Positions 1 through 7,114 of a stretch of DNA of 7,164 nucleotides are shown in pieces (the stretch's first letter is position 1; every line of letters begins with the position of its first letter). Source of the DNA: an uncultured Muribaculum sp. (lineage in GTDB: Bacteria > Bacteroidota > Bacteroidia > Bacteroidales > Muribaculaceae). Position numbers and translations under genes: made by a program. Below the pieces are notes generated by a model. The model ran no database searches and was not told the origin of the DNA. It saw nothing but the letters and a program-made list of their open reading frames with translations. The stretch is from contig CANPDS010000131.1 in NCBI GenBank assembly GCA_947573015.1, positions 1-7,164 of the forward strand. The letters are read 5' to 3'.

Positions 1-1158
1 CCCCGTTGGAAAGAGCTGACCACACAGGCCGACATCGACTCTTTTGTGGAAGAAGTAGGATTCCCTGTGCTCATCCGTCCAAGCTACGTACTCTCCGGGG
101 CCGCCATGAATGTTTGCTACGACTACGAGCAGATGCATCGCTTCCTCGGTCAGGCCGCCAAGGTTTCCAAAGAGTTCCCGGTAGTGATTTCCCAATTCCT
201 TCAGAACGCAAAGGAGATCGAGTTTGACGCCGTAGCCCGCAACGGTGAGATTGTAGAATACGCCATATCCGAGCATATCGAGTTTGCCGGCGTACACTCC
301 GGCGACGCCACACTCGTGTTCCCGGCTCAGAAGATCTACATGGCTACCGCACGCCGCATCAAGCGCATATCAGCCAAGATCGCCAAAGAGCTCAATATAT
401 CAGGCCCGTTCAACATCCAGTATCTCGCCAAGGACAACGATGTAAAGGTGATCGAGTGTAACCTCCGTGCATCACGCTCGTTCCCATTCGTGAGCAAGGT
501 GCTCAAAAAGAACTTCATCGAGACAGCCACACGAATCATGCTCGGCGAGAAAGTCGAGAAGCAGGACTCATCGACATTCGATATCGACTACATCGGCGTG
601 AAGGCATCTCAATTCTCATTCGCCCGACTCCACAAGGCCGACCCCGTGCTTGGCGTTGACATGTCATCGACCGGTGAGGTCGGATGTCTCGGCAAGGACT
701 TCGACGAAGCGCTCCTCAACGCCATGATCTCCGTGGGACACCATGTTCCCAAGGGTGGAGTGCTGGTAAGTTCAGGCGATGTACGAGGCAAGGTCGACAT
801 GCTCGATGCATGCCGCGCCCTCTTCGACAATGGCTACAAGATCTACGCTACCGAAGGCACCGCCCGATTCCTCAACAATAACGGAATAGCCACACAGGCC
901 GTGGGATGGCCCGACGAACAGAGTGGAAGCAACGAGAATGTGCTCGATCTTATCGCTTCGCACAAGGTAGATCTGGTGATCAATATTCCAAAGAACCACA
1001 CCAAGCGCGAGCTCACCAACGGCTACCGCATACGCCGCTGGGCTATCGACCACAACATTCCTCTTCTCACAAATGCGCGTCTGGCGGGTGCCTATGTCAA
1101 GGCATTCATCAACACTCCGGTCGAGGCTCTGTCAATCACTCCTTGGAAAGAATATTGA
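1..1158 (+). CDS. carB: Carbamoyl-phosphate synthase large subunit, C-terminal part (5' end outside window)
   Basis: The frame is open from base 1, so the true start lies upstream; the in-frame GTG at 46 is internal. 385 residues are visible, roughly the last third of a protein that is usually about 1,070 residues. CarB makes carbamoyl phosphate from bicarbonate, ATP and glutamine-derived ammonia for pyrimidine and arginine synthesis, in the cytoplasm with the CarA glutaminase. Visible first is the second ATP-grasp unit, which phosphorylates carbamate: the RPSYVLSGAAMN motif (85-120), EHIEFAGVHSGDAT (271-312), and the metal/ATP-binding IECNLRASRSFPFVSK segment with Glu at 454, Asn at 460 and Arg at 466 and 475. 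From about 754 to 1120 follows an MGS-like allosteric domain (GGVLVSSGDVRGK, then YATEGTARFL). Wording throughout is closer to animal CPS1/CAD than to E. coli CarB, including Trp at 907 where E. coli has Lys. Identity is very secure; the effector is not known from sequence. Confidence 0.97.
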   Translation, partial: PRWKELTTQADIDSFVEEVGFPVLIRPSYVLSGAAMNVCYDYEQMHRFLGQAAKVSKEFPVVISQFLQNAKEIEFDAVARNGEIVEYAISEHIEFAGVHSGDATLVFPAQKIYMATARRIKRISAKIAKELNISGPFNIQYLAKDNDVKVIECNLRASRSFPFVSKVLKKNFIETATRIMLGEKVEKQDSSTFDIDYIGVKASQFSFARLHKADPVLGVDMSSTGEVGCLGKDFDEALLNAMISVGHHVPKGGVLVSSGDVRGKVDMLDACRALFDNGYKIYATEGTARFLNNNGIATQAVGWPDEQSGSNENVLDLIASHKVDLVINIPKNHTKRELTNGYRIRRWAIDHNIPLLTNARLAGAYVKAFINTPVEALSITPWKEY

Positions 1159-1203
1159 TAATTCACTACAAAGAGACTATTCAGAATAAAAAGACTACAA
1201 TTT

Positions 1204-1250
1204 ATAACGAGCCGCGCCGCAATCATTACCTTACGGACGCGGCCCGTTAT
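1204..1250 (+). terminator. Imperfect 13-bp stem-loop after carB, possible terminator
   Basis: Bases 1204-1216 pair with 1238-1250 (12 of 13 pairs, one A/C mismatch at 1210/1244), with a GC-rich core and a 21-nt loop. Three further pairs (1217-1219 with 1234-1236) are possible if A1237 bulges out. It lies 46 bases after the carB stop and 40 before the next ATG. No run of T follows on the + strand (CCGAATATCT), so it is not a textbook intrinsic terminator. The A-rich flank at 1188-1200 would give a T-rich tail only for minus-strand transcription. It could also be a folded leader of the downstream gene. Confidence 0.45.
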
Positions 1251-1289
1251 CCGAATATCTATCAATCATTTTACATTTAATTTCTACTG

Positions 1290-4200
1290 ATGACAAAAAA
1301 GTTTACCTTGCTTGCTACGCTATGCTCGGTATGGCTGTCGACATTGACACCCTCCGCGCTTGCAGCAGCTGACATCCCGCAAATGAACGGACTTCTTATC
1401 TCCTCGAAGAACAACAGCATCATGCCGGGACTATGGTCACTTCCAACCGAACAAAATGGCACTTGGCAAATGAAGATAGGCATCAATCCAGGATATGCCA
1501 CATTCTATGCCGCCATAGAGAAAAACGAGGTGCTCTACACCACACGTTGCGATGCACAATATGGCACTCCAGTCACATATGTCGACGCATACTCTATCGA
1601 GACCGGACAGAATCTCTGGTCAAATTACCCCGATGTGTCATGCCTTCCTTTCGATCTGACCTATAATCCCTACGATGACCGCATATACGGTCTATTCTAC
1701 AACAAGAGCAATACAAACAGCCTGATGCTCGCCACAATTGAATATAGCTCAAACGGCGAGACCCTTACACCCATAAAAGAACTGGAAGGCAACTGGGTGG
1801 CGATCGCTGCTGCTCCCGACGGCCAATTATATGCCATCTCGTCCGACGTTGAGAAAGTTTCCATGACAGAAGTGATAGTCCACTCTTCATCGCTTCATAA
1901 AGTCGACCGACTTACCGGTGAGACCACCCTCATCGGAGAGACCGGACAGAAACCTCTTCTTATCGGATCTGCTACAATCGACAAGCGTAGTGGCCGTATG
2001 TTCTGGACAGTCGGTCCGGATGCCGAGAGTTCATACCTTTGCGAGGTCGACCTGCAGACTGGTGTGGCGACAAAGATAATGGACTTCGCCGACAACCGTC
2101 AGATAACCGGTCTATACGTGCCCGCTCCGGTGGCTGAGGATAACGCACCCGCAGAAGTCACTCAGGCAATTGCCATGTTCGACAAAGGTTCACACAGCGG
2201 CACCATACGTTTCAAAGCACCGACAACACTCTACGATGGCACGGCTGCCTCCGGAGAACTCACATACACTGTAATAACAAACGGAGTTACCGTTGCCTCA
2301 GGAAAGACCGCCTATGGCGTCACAACCACCGCTCCGGTAGAAGTGCCCGAACGCGGACTCTACACATTCATCATAAATGTGGCTAATGAAAACGGAACTT
2401 CTCCAAAAGTCAACCTCGAGCGCTTTATCGGATTCGGCACACCCTCGGCTCCGGCTAATGTAAATGCGACTCTCGACAATGGCGTAACCACCATAACGTG
2501 GGATGCTGTAACAGGATCGACCGATGGAGGTTACATCGACACCGATGCCATACGCTATACTGTGACACGGATGCCCGACGGACTTGTAATCGCAGAAAAC
2601 ATTCCGGCCACATCCACCACATGCGCCTCAGAGGCCTCACAGGAAATTACAGCATATACCTTTAAAGTCACCGCCGACAATCATGGTATTAAATCGGAAA
2701 GTGGCGAATCAAACAAAATTATCTCCGGAACAGTATCACTTCCCTGGTGCGAGACTTTCGAATCAGCTCAGAGCCTTGAACCATTCACAATCATCGATGC
2801 CAACAACGACGGCAAGACCTGGAGTTTCTATTCCGATCATGTACGGGCTTCATACGGCAAGTCGGACATGAACGACTGGCTCATCTCTCCGGCACTCCCT
2901 CTCAAGAGCGGAAAGGCATACCGCATCACATTCAAAGCCCGCAGCTACAATTCAAGCTACCCTGAAAAGTTAGAGGCGAAATGGGGCGATGCGCCGGCAG
3001 CATCCGCCATGACCAACACACTCGTTGAGACAACTGTGCTTCCCACCCAATATCAGGAACTCGGAGGATATATCTTCCCGGAAACCGACGGCAACTATTT
3101 CCTCGGTATACACGGTGTGTCAGACGCCGACATGTACTATCTCGAAGTAGATGATATCACAGTGGCCGACGGAATCAGCACCTCAGCACCATCGCAGCCC
3201 ACCGATCTCACAGCCGTTGCCGACACCCGTAACGGATATAAAGCCACAATCACACTCAAGGCGCCGTCAACATCAATGACAGGTACCGGAATAACCTCGA
3301 TCGACAAGATCGAGCTTCGTCGTGGCGACATCCTTATCCACACGTTCAATGCTCCGGCACCTGGCAGCCAACAGTCATTCGAGGATACTGCCGACGCACC
3401 TGGCGACTACACCTATTCAGCCATTGCCTACATAGGTGATGAAGCCGGCCCGGCAGCCTCTATCACCACATTCATCGGCACTCCTCTACCTTCTGCACCC
3501 GCATCCATCAATGTAACGGAATCCAATCCCGGAGAAATCACGATAACATGGCCCGCAGTTGCCACTTCGGCCACAGGCGAGACCATAAACCCCGACAATG
3601 TAAAGTACAATATCTACGACCTCAGCGACTACCACGCAAAAGTGGCTGAGAATGTATCGGGATGTACCTATACATTCCGTGGAGTAGAGGAAGGCACACA
3701 GAAGTTCGTACAGTATGCGGTAGCTGCTGTTACCGACCGTGGCGAAGGCGCTGAGACATCCGGCAAACTCCTTCCGGTCGGCACACCCTACGAAAACTTC
3801 AACGAATCGTATGCCGGAGCAAAGGCTTCAACCATCTACACCACGGAGCGCATCAATTATGGTAACTGGGGCATTCAGGACGAAACAGATATCAACTCGC
3901 AGGATGGCGATGGTGGATATATATCCATGGTTGGATATTTCGCAGGTTACTGCGGCTCGATGACCACCGGCAAGATATCGCTTGCCAACCTCACGGCTCC
4001 ACTACTCCGTTTCTACAGCTACACACCCGACAACGATGGTCTCGACCTCAACACTCTCGCCGTATCAATAAGCGCCGACGGGGGTGAGTTTACCGAAGTA
4101 TTCCGAAAGACAGTAATCGAGATCGGTGAGACACAGGGATGGCACGAAGTGCGCATACCGCTCACCGACTTTGCTGGAAAAAATATTTCCGTACGCTTCT

Positions 4201-5627
4201 TCGCCTCTACCTACGACCGTCCATACACCTCAACATGTATCGACAATATATCTGTCATATCTCTGGAGGGTGTGGATCTTGAGGCAAACGGCATAGCCGC
4301 ACCTACCCATGTAAGGACCGGTGAGGAATTTACTCTGTCCGTCACAGTGACCAACAACGGCAGTGCCGATGCTGAAAACACTATTGTGGAGATCTATGCC
4401 GACGGCAAGTTGGCCGCCACCAAAGATGGACTGACAATGGCAGCCCTCAGCAAGAACACGGTTGATTTCCCGCTCACTATGCATCCGCTTGCACAGGATC
4501 CAATAAGCTATACGGCCATAGTAAGCCATAGTAACGACAACATCACCGACAACAACTCTTCTGAAGCTCTGATTATAACTCCAGTGGTATCCGTGCTTCC
4601 AACTCCGTCAGCACTCACTGCCAAGCAGTCAGCACAGGCAGTGGAGCTTACCTGGTCCGCCCCAACCTTCGGAACACCGGCCACACCCGTTACCGACGAT
4701 TTCGATAGTGCGACCGCATGGGCACACAATGCTCCCGGATGGGTATTCATCGATCGCGACATGCAACCCATAGTAGGATTCGGTGAGGTTGAAATTCCCG
4801 GTATCACACCCGGTGCCACCACAGCATCCTTCTTCACGTTCAGCGCCACAGGCATCTTCCAGGGCAACCAGTATCTTCTCCCGCATTCCGGCGATCAGTA
4901 TCTCTCTGCATTCGCACGCTACGATGATGGGACTACCGACGACTGGGCTATATCGCCAGAACTATCCGGAGAGGCCCAGACCATATCATTCTATGCCCGC
5001 AGCTACCACGCTTTATATCCCGAGCGTATAGAAGTATACTACTCTACTGGCTCGTTTGATCCGGCCGACTTTGTCGCAACAGATTTTACGGTAGAAACAG
5101 TGCCTAACGAATGGACCCTCTACAACGTCAATATCCCCTCTGGAGCACGCTATTTTGCCATCCGCTCATGCGCCACAGCTTCGTTCATGCTGATGATCGA
5201 CGATGTCACCTACACCCCGGCATCATCTGAAAATCTCTCGCTTACTGGATACAATATCTACCGCGACAACGTGAAGATAAACGAGGCTCCAATCACCGGC
5301 ACATCATTCACCGACAACATTACTGACGATGACATCCACTCATGGGTAGTTACTGCTGTGTACAACCGTGGAGAATCAGCAGGATCAAATGCCGCGACAA
5401 CCGAGACAAGCTCAATCGACAATGCCTGCTCCGACCAGATCTCCATCAATGCCCGGACCGGCATGATCATGGTGACAGGAGCCGAAGGCCTCCCGGTTTC
5501 GGTGGTGACAGTCGACGGAAAGGTGATATTCAACAGCTACGGCGACGCTGTCACGGAGATTGAGGTAACATCTGGTGTCTACATTGTCCGCGCAGCCACC
5601 ACAACTGCAAAGATCATAGTTAGATAA
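1290..5627 (+). CDS. Large secreted multidomain protein (propeller-like, Fn3, choice-of-anchor J, CARDB, sorting-type C-terminus)
   Basis: 1445 residues; function unknown, probably a surface or secreted adhesin or glycan/protein-binding protein. The start is supported by an immediate signal peptide (MTKK, hydrophobic stretch, likely cleavage near ALA/AAD at 24-26). About 30-280 shows repeated short strands with Gly/Asp turns (VLYTTRCD, RIYGLFY, QLYAISSD, RMFWTVG), suggesting a beta-propeller. Then come an E-set-like sandwich (283-383), Fn3 (384-480), choice-of-anchor J jelly roll (484-628), E-set-like (634-732), Fn3 (733-830), a second divergent jelly roll (831-992), and a CARDB-like domain (about 994-1100, VTNNGSADAENTIVEIYADG). 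Next is an Fn3 domain split at about 1130/1311 by a third jelly roll, then a C-terminal segment (1382-1445) ending GVYIVRAATTTAKIIVR. No catalytic motif was recognised and no lipobox Cys follows the signal peptide. The leader is AT-rich without a Shine-Dalgarno site, normal for Bacteroidetes. Domain names are from motif recognition; boundaries are approximate. Confidence 0.95.
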   Translation: MTKKFTLLATLCSVWLSTLTPSALAAADIPQMNGLLISSKNNSIMPGLWSLPTEQNGTWQMKIGINPGYATFYAAIEKNEVLYTTRCDAQYGTPVTYVDAYSIETGQNLWSNYPDVSCLPFDLTYNPYDDRIYGLFYNKSNTNSLMLATIEYSSNGETLTPIKELEGNWVAIAAAPDGQLYAISSDVEKVSMTEVIVHSSSLHKVDRLTGETTLIGETGQKPLLIGSATIDKRSGRMFWTVGPDAESSYLCEVDLQTGVATKIMDFADNRQITGLYVPAPVAEDNAPAEVTQAIAMFDKGSHSGTIRFKAPTTLYDGTAASGELTYTVITNGVTVASGKTAYGVTTTAPVEVPERGLYTFIINVANENGTSPKVNLERFIGFGTPSAPANVNATLDNGVTTITWDAVTGSTDGGYIDTDAIRYTVTRMPDGLVIAENIPATSTTCASEASQEITAYTFKVTADNHGIKSESGESNKIISGTVSLPWCETFESAQSLEPFTIIDANNDGKTWSFYSDHVRASYGKSDMNDWLISPALPLKSGKAYRITFKARSYNSSYPEKLEAKWGDAPAASAMTNTLVETTVLPTQYQELGGYIFPETDGNYFLGIHGVSDADMYYLEVDDITVADGISTSAPSQPTDLTAVADTRNGYKATITLKAPSTSMTGTGITSIDKIELRRGDILIHTFNAPAPGSQQSFEDTADAPGDYTYSAIAYIGDEAGPAASITTFIGTPLPSAPASINVTESNPGEITITWPAVATSATGETINPDNVKYNIYDLSDYHAKVAENVSGCTYTFRGVEEGTQKFVQYAVAAVTDRGEGAETSGKLLPVGTPYENFNESYAGAKASTIYTTERINYGNWGIQDETDINSQDGDGGYISMVGYFAGYCGSMTTGKISLANLTAPLLRFYSYTPDNDGLDLNTLAVSISADGGEFTEVFRKTVIEIGETQGWHEVRIPLTDFAGKNISVRFFASTYDRPYTSTCIDNISVISLEGVDLEANGIAAPTHVRTGEEFTLSVTVTNNGSADAENTIVEIYADGKLAATKDGLTMAALSKNTVDFPLTMHPLAQDPISYTAIVSHSNDNITDNNSSEALIITPVVSVLPTPSALTAKQSAQAVELTWSAPTFGTPATPVTDDFDSATAWAHNAPGWVFIDRDMQPIVGFGEVEIPGITPGATTASFFTFSATGIFQGNQYLLPHSGDQYLSAFARYDDGTTDDWAISPELSGEAQTISFYARSYHALYPERIEVYYSTGSFDPADFVATDFTVETVPNEWTLYNVNIPSGARYFAIRSCATASFMLMIDDVTYTPASSENLSLTGYNIYRDNVKINEAPITGTSFTDNITDDDIHSWVVTAVYNRGESAGSNAATTETSSIDNACSDQISINARTGMIMVTGAEGLPVSVVTVDGKVIFNSYGDAVTEIEVTSGVYIVRAATTTAKIIVR
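2739..3173 (+). other. Choice-of-anchor J (cleaved-adhesin type) domain 1 of the large protein
   Basis: Residues 484-628. The hallmarks are an opening LPWCETFES, Trp in the KTWSFY strand, the DWLISPALPL motif that precedes the core strands, FKARSY, and a closing YYLEVDDITV. The fold is a jelly roll often found in Bacteroidetes adhesins and gingipain C-terminal regions. Copy 3 (4683-5219) shares its landmark motifs, including DW-ISP, ARSY..YPE and the terminal IDDVTY. Confidence 0.8.
3780..4265 (+). other. Divergent jelly-roll domain (MAM/choice-of-anchor-like), copy 2
   Basis: Residues 831-992. It opens PYENFNES, carries a Trp strand (YGNWGIQD), a GYISMVGYF strand, then ISLANLTAPLLRFYSY in place of the DW-ISP motif, and closes STCIDNISVISL. 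The position in the repeated module and the closing strand match the other two jelly rolls, but the ISP signature is replaced by SLANL, so it is a diverged relative. The exact family is uncertain. Confidence 0.6.
4683..5219 (+). other. Choice-of-anchor J domain 3, inserted inside an Fn3 domain
   Basis: Residues about 1132-1310: opens VTDDFDSATAW, then GWVFIDRD, DDWAISPELSG, ISFYARSY, EWTLYNVNIP and closes FMLMIDDVTYTP. The preceding residues (1104-1126) are strands A and B of an Fn3 domain (PTPSALTAKQ, VELTWSAPTFG), and the following residues (1317-1370) are the remaining Fn3 strands (LTGYNIYRDN, SWVVTAVYNRGES). The jelly roll therefore lies between strands B and C of one Fn3 fold. Confidence 0.7.
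5433..5624 (+). other. C-terminal segment resembling a type IX secretion sorting domain
   Basis: Residues 1382-1445 read as a short beta-sandwich: ISINARTGMIMV, then LPVSVVTVDGKVIF, then VTEIEVTSGVYIVRA and a final KIIVR. This follows the pattern of type A C-terminal domains (a structural strand pair, a 'DG+ V/I' turn, 'G-Y-V/I-V' and a basic end), which direct outer-membrane export by the Por machinery in Bacteroidetes. No Por gene lies in the window, so use of that pathway is inference; such tails also occur where export has not been shown. Confidence 0.55.
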
Positions 5628-5656
5628 TACTCCTGATTCTCGGAGATATCCGATTT

Positions 5657-5690
5657 AAACGAGGCGCGGCATCGATCGCGCCTCGTTTTT
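5657..5690 (+). terminator. Strong intrinsic terminator after the large secreted protein gene
   Basis: Bases 5657-5668 (AAACGAGGCGCG) pair perfectly with 5677-5688 (CGCGCCTCGTTT), with an 8-nt loop GCATCGAT and a T run through 5690 that continues as TATT. It starts 29 bases after the stop codon and ends the transcript of the large gene, separating it from the MG2-type gene downstream. Confidence 0.9.
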
Positions 5691-5816
5691 TATTACATAA
5701 TTTAACAAGGCGCCGCTATAATCTCGCCCATGACAATAAATTTACGTTAACTTATTTGTATATTAGAGCAATTTCACATATATTGCAAACAATTATCAAC
5801 CGCAATTGTAAAATCT

Positions 5817-7010
5817 ATGAAGAAAACTCATCTTGTAAATATAGTTTTTCTCGGCTTGTCGCTTGCCATACCTGAAGTTATATCCGCATCCGATTTCAAC
5901 CCCGACAGTATAGCACCTCGGCTACAACGCCAACTTGCCGAATATCCCCAGGAAAGCATACATATCACCACAGATCAAGGTGTATATCTGGCTGGAGATA
6001 CTATCTGGATGCGACCATTTGTGGTCAATGCATCAACACTGCAGCAGTCCGACGCAAGCCGATATGTCTATGTCGAACTGGCAGCGCCCACCGGCGAGGT
6101 AGTCCGACGCATAAAGCTCCTCGGTCGCGACGGTCGTTTCAAGGGTTATCTGCCGCTCGATCTTGACCTCCCCGAAGGACAATATACCCTGAGCGCCTAC
6201 ACCACATTCATGCGCAATATGGGCCCTGACTTTTTCTTCCGCAAGAAAGTAAGCGTGCTGAGTCCTTACGCCATGAAAGAGGGCTTTGAGGTGAGTTCCC
6301 CAAAATCCGGCACAATACGCCTTGACCGCACTAATGTCGAGGTACCGATAAAGATTAAGGCCGATGACAAGGAACGCATTCTCAAGAAAGATGACCGACT
6401 CGTCGACATATCGCTCAACAAAGGGGAGAAGAATGCCGGGACAATACTTGTAAGCAACGGTCAGTACAGTCGCTACATCAATGTCGGCGACGCTGATACC
6501 ACAATCGCCGTCTCATTCCATCCTGAAGGTGGCTACCTCATCCCCGGCGAGAATTGCAAAGTAGGCGTGAAAGCCATCGGACCCGATGGCCTGAGCCGCG
6601 ACATATCCGGAATTATCGTTGACAGCAAAGGTCGCAACGTGGCCAATTTCTCTACAATCCATGCAGGCATGGGTAGCGTGACCATACGCCCCGAAGCCGG
6701 AGAGACATACACATTCCGCACCAACGGCAACTCCTACCGGCTCCCCGACGCAGAAAGCAATGCCGCAGTGATTCATGCCGAAGGTGCCGATACCCCCGGA
6801 GTGCCAATTGTTGTAAAGGCTATAGGGCGCGTCCCGGCAGGATGTACTCTCGTGGCACAAACACGCGGACAACTTACACAACTGTCACCCATCGCCCTTG
6901 GATCACCGGTGTCAATCGACCGCACAACCCTTCCGACCGGTGTCACACAGCTGCTCCTCATTGATCCCTCCGGAAACACCCTGAGCGAACGCCTCATTTG
7001 GAACAACTGA
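5817..7010 (+). CDS. Exported MG2-domain (alpha-2-macroglobulin-like) protein, half-length form
   Basis: 397 residues; no enzymatic function recognised. The signal peptide covers residues 1-24 (MKKTHL, hydrophobic core, likely cleavage VISA/SD), with no lipobox Cys, so a periplasmic or surface location is expected. Residues about 34-148 match the MG2-type start of long Bacteroidetes proteins: ITTDQGVYLAGDTIWMRPF, YVYVELAAPTGEVV, GRFKGYLPL, GQYTLSAYTTFMRN, FFFRKKVSV. Residues 232-300 match the next conserved block (FHPEGGYLIPGE, VKAIGPDGLSRD, GMGSVTI), and 370-395 the block TTLPTGVTQLLLIDPSG followed by ERLIW. Recalled relatives continue for several hundred residues past ERL, often with further sandwich domains and a TonB-plug-like region; here the gene stops two codons after ERLIW. 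The start is fixed by the signal peptide. The 126-bp upstream leader after the terminator is AT-rich, with no clear Shine-Dalgarno site and no confident promoter match. Homology is from motif recognition; the role is unknown. Confidence 0.9.
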   Translation: MKKTHLVNIVFLGLSLAIPEVISASDFNPDSIAPRLQRQLAEYPQESIHITTDQGVYLAGDTIWMRPFVVNASTLQQSDASRYVYVELAAPTGEVVRRIKLLGRDGRFKGYLPLDLDLPEGQYTLSAYTTFMRNMGPDFFFRKKVSVLSPYAMKEGFEVSSPKSGTIRLDRTNVEVPIKIKADDKERILKKDDRLVDISLNKGEKNAGTILVSNGQYSRYINVGDADTTIAVSFHPEGGYLIPGENCKVGVKAIGPDGLSRDISGIIVDSKGRNVANFSTIHAGMGSVTIRPEAGETYTFRTNGNSYRLPDAESNAAVIHAEGADTPGVPIVVKAIGRVPAGCTLVAQTRGQLTQLSPIALGSPVSIDRTTLPTGVTQLLLIDPSGNTLSERLIWNN

Positions 7011-7114
7011 TCTCTCGCTTCCACAACGCTGCAAAAGGCATCGCGATAACGATGACCGAAAGAGCGGCGCTGTTGGTACATAGCTATTCTCCCACCCCAT
7101 TAAAACTCTCGCAT

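Noticed and set aside
906..1280. 124-residue + strand frame running from carB into the intergenic region
   Set aside because: It overlaps the conserved allosteric domain of CarB in another frame, and its composition (rich in Arg, His, Gln) is typical of a shadow frame.
4515..4534. Ten-base tandem repeat GCCATAGTAA x2
   Set aside because: It lies inside the large coding frame, has only two copies and encodes ordinary beta-strand residues (AIVSHSN); likely chance or a minor slip.
4508..4867. 119-residue open frame on the minus strand
   Set aside because: It lies antisense within a well-supported coding frame with clear domain motifs, and its translation resembles no protein; the same holds for the other antisense frames.
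5717..5722. TATAAT sequence upstream of the MG2-type gene
   Set aside because: Bacteroidetes primary promoters use a TAnnTTTG-type -7 element with a TTTG-type -33 element rather than a TATAAT box. No matching -33/-7 pair was found at suitable spacing, so no promoter is called.
5789..5809. Inverted repeat ACAATT ... AATTGT just before the ATG at 5817
   Set aside because: Only six AT-rich pairs over a 9-nt loop; expected by chance in such AT-rich leaders.
6965..7114. Open frame upstream of and in phase with the last ATG, as a possible N-terminal extension or lost half of the MG2 protein
   Set aside because: The translation shows no signal peptide and no match to the MG2 family, while a good signal peptide begins at 7115.
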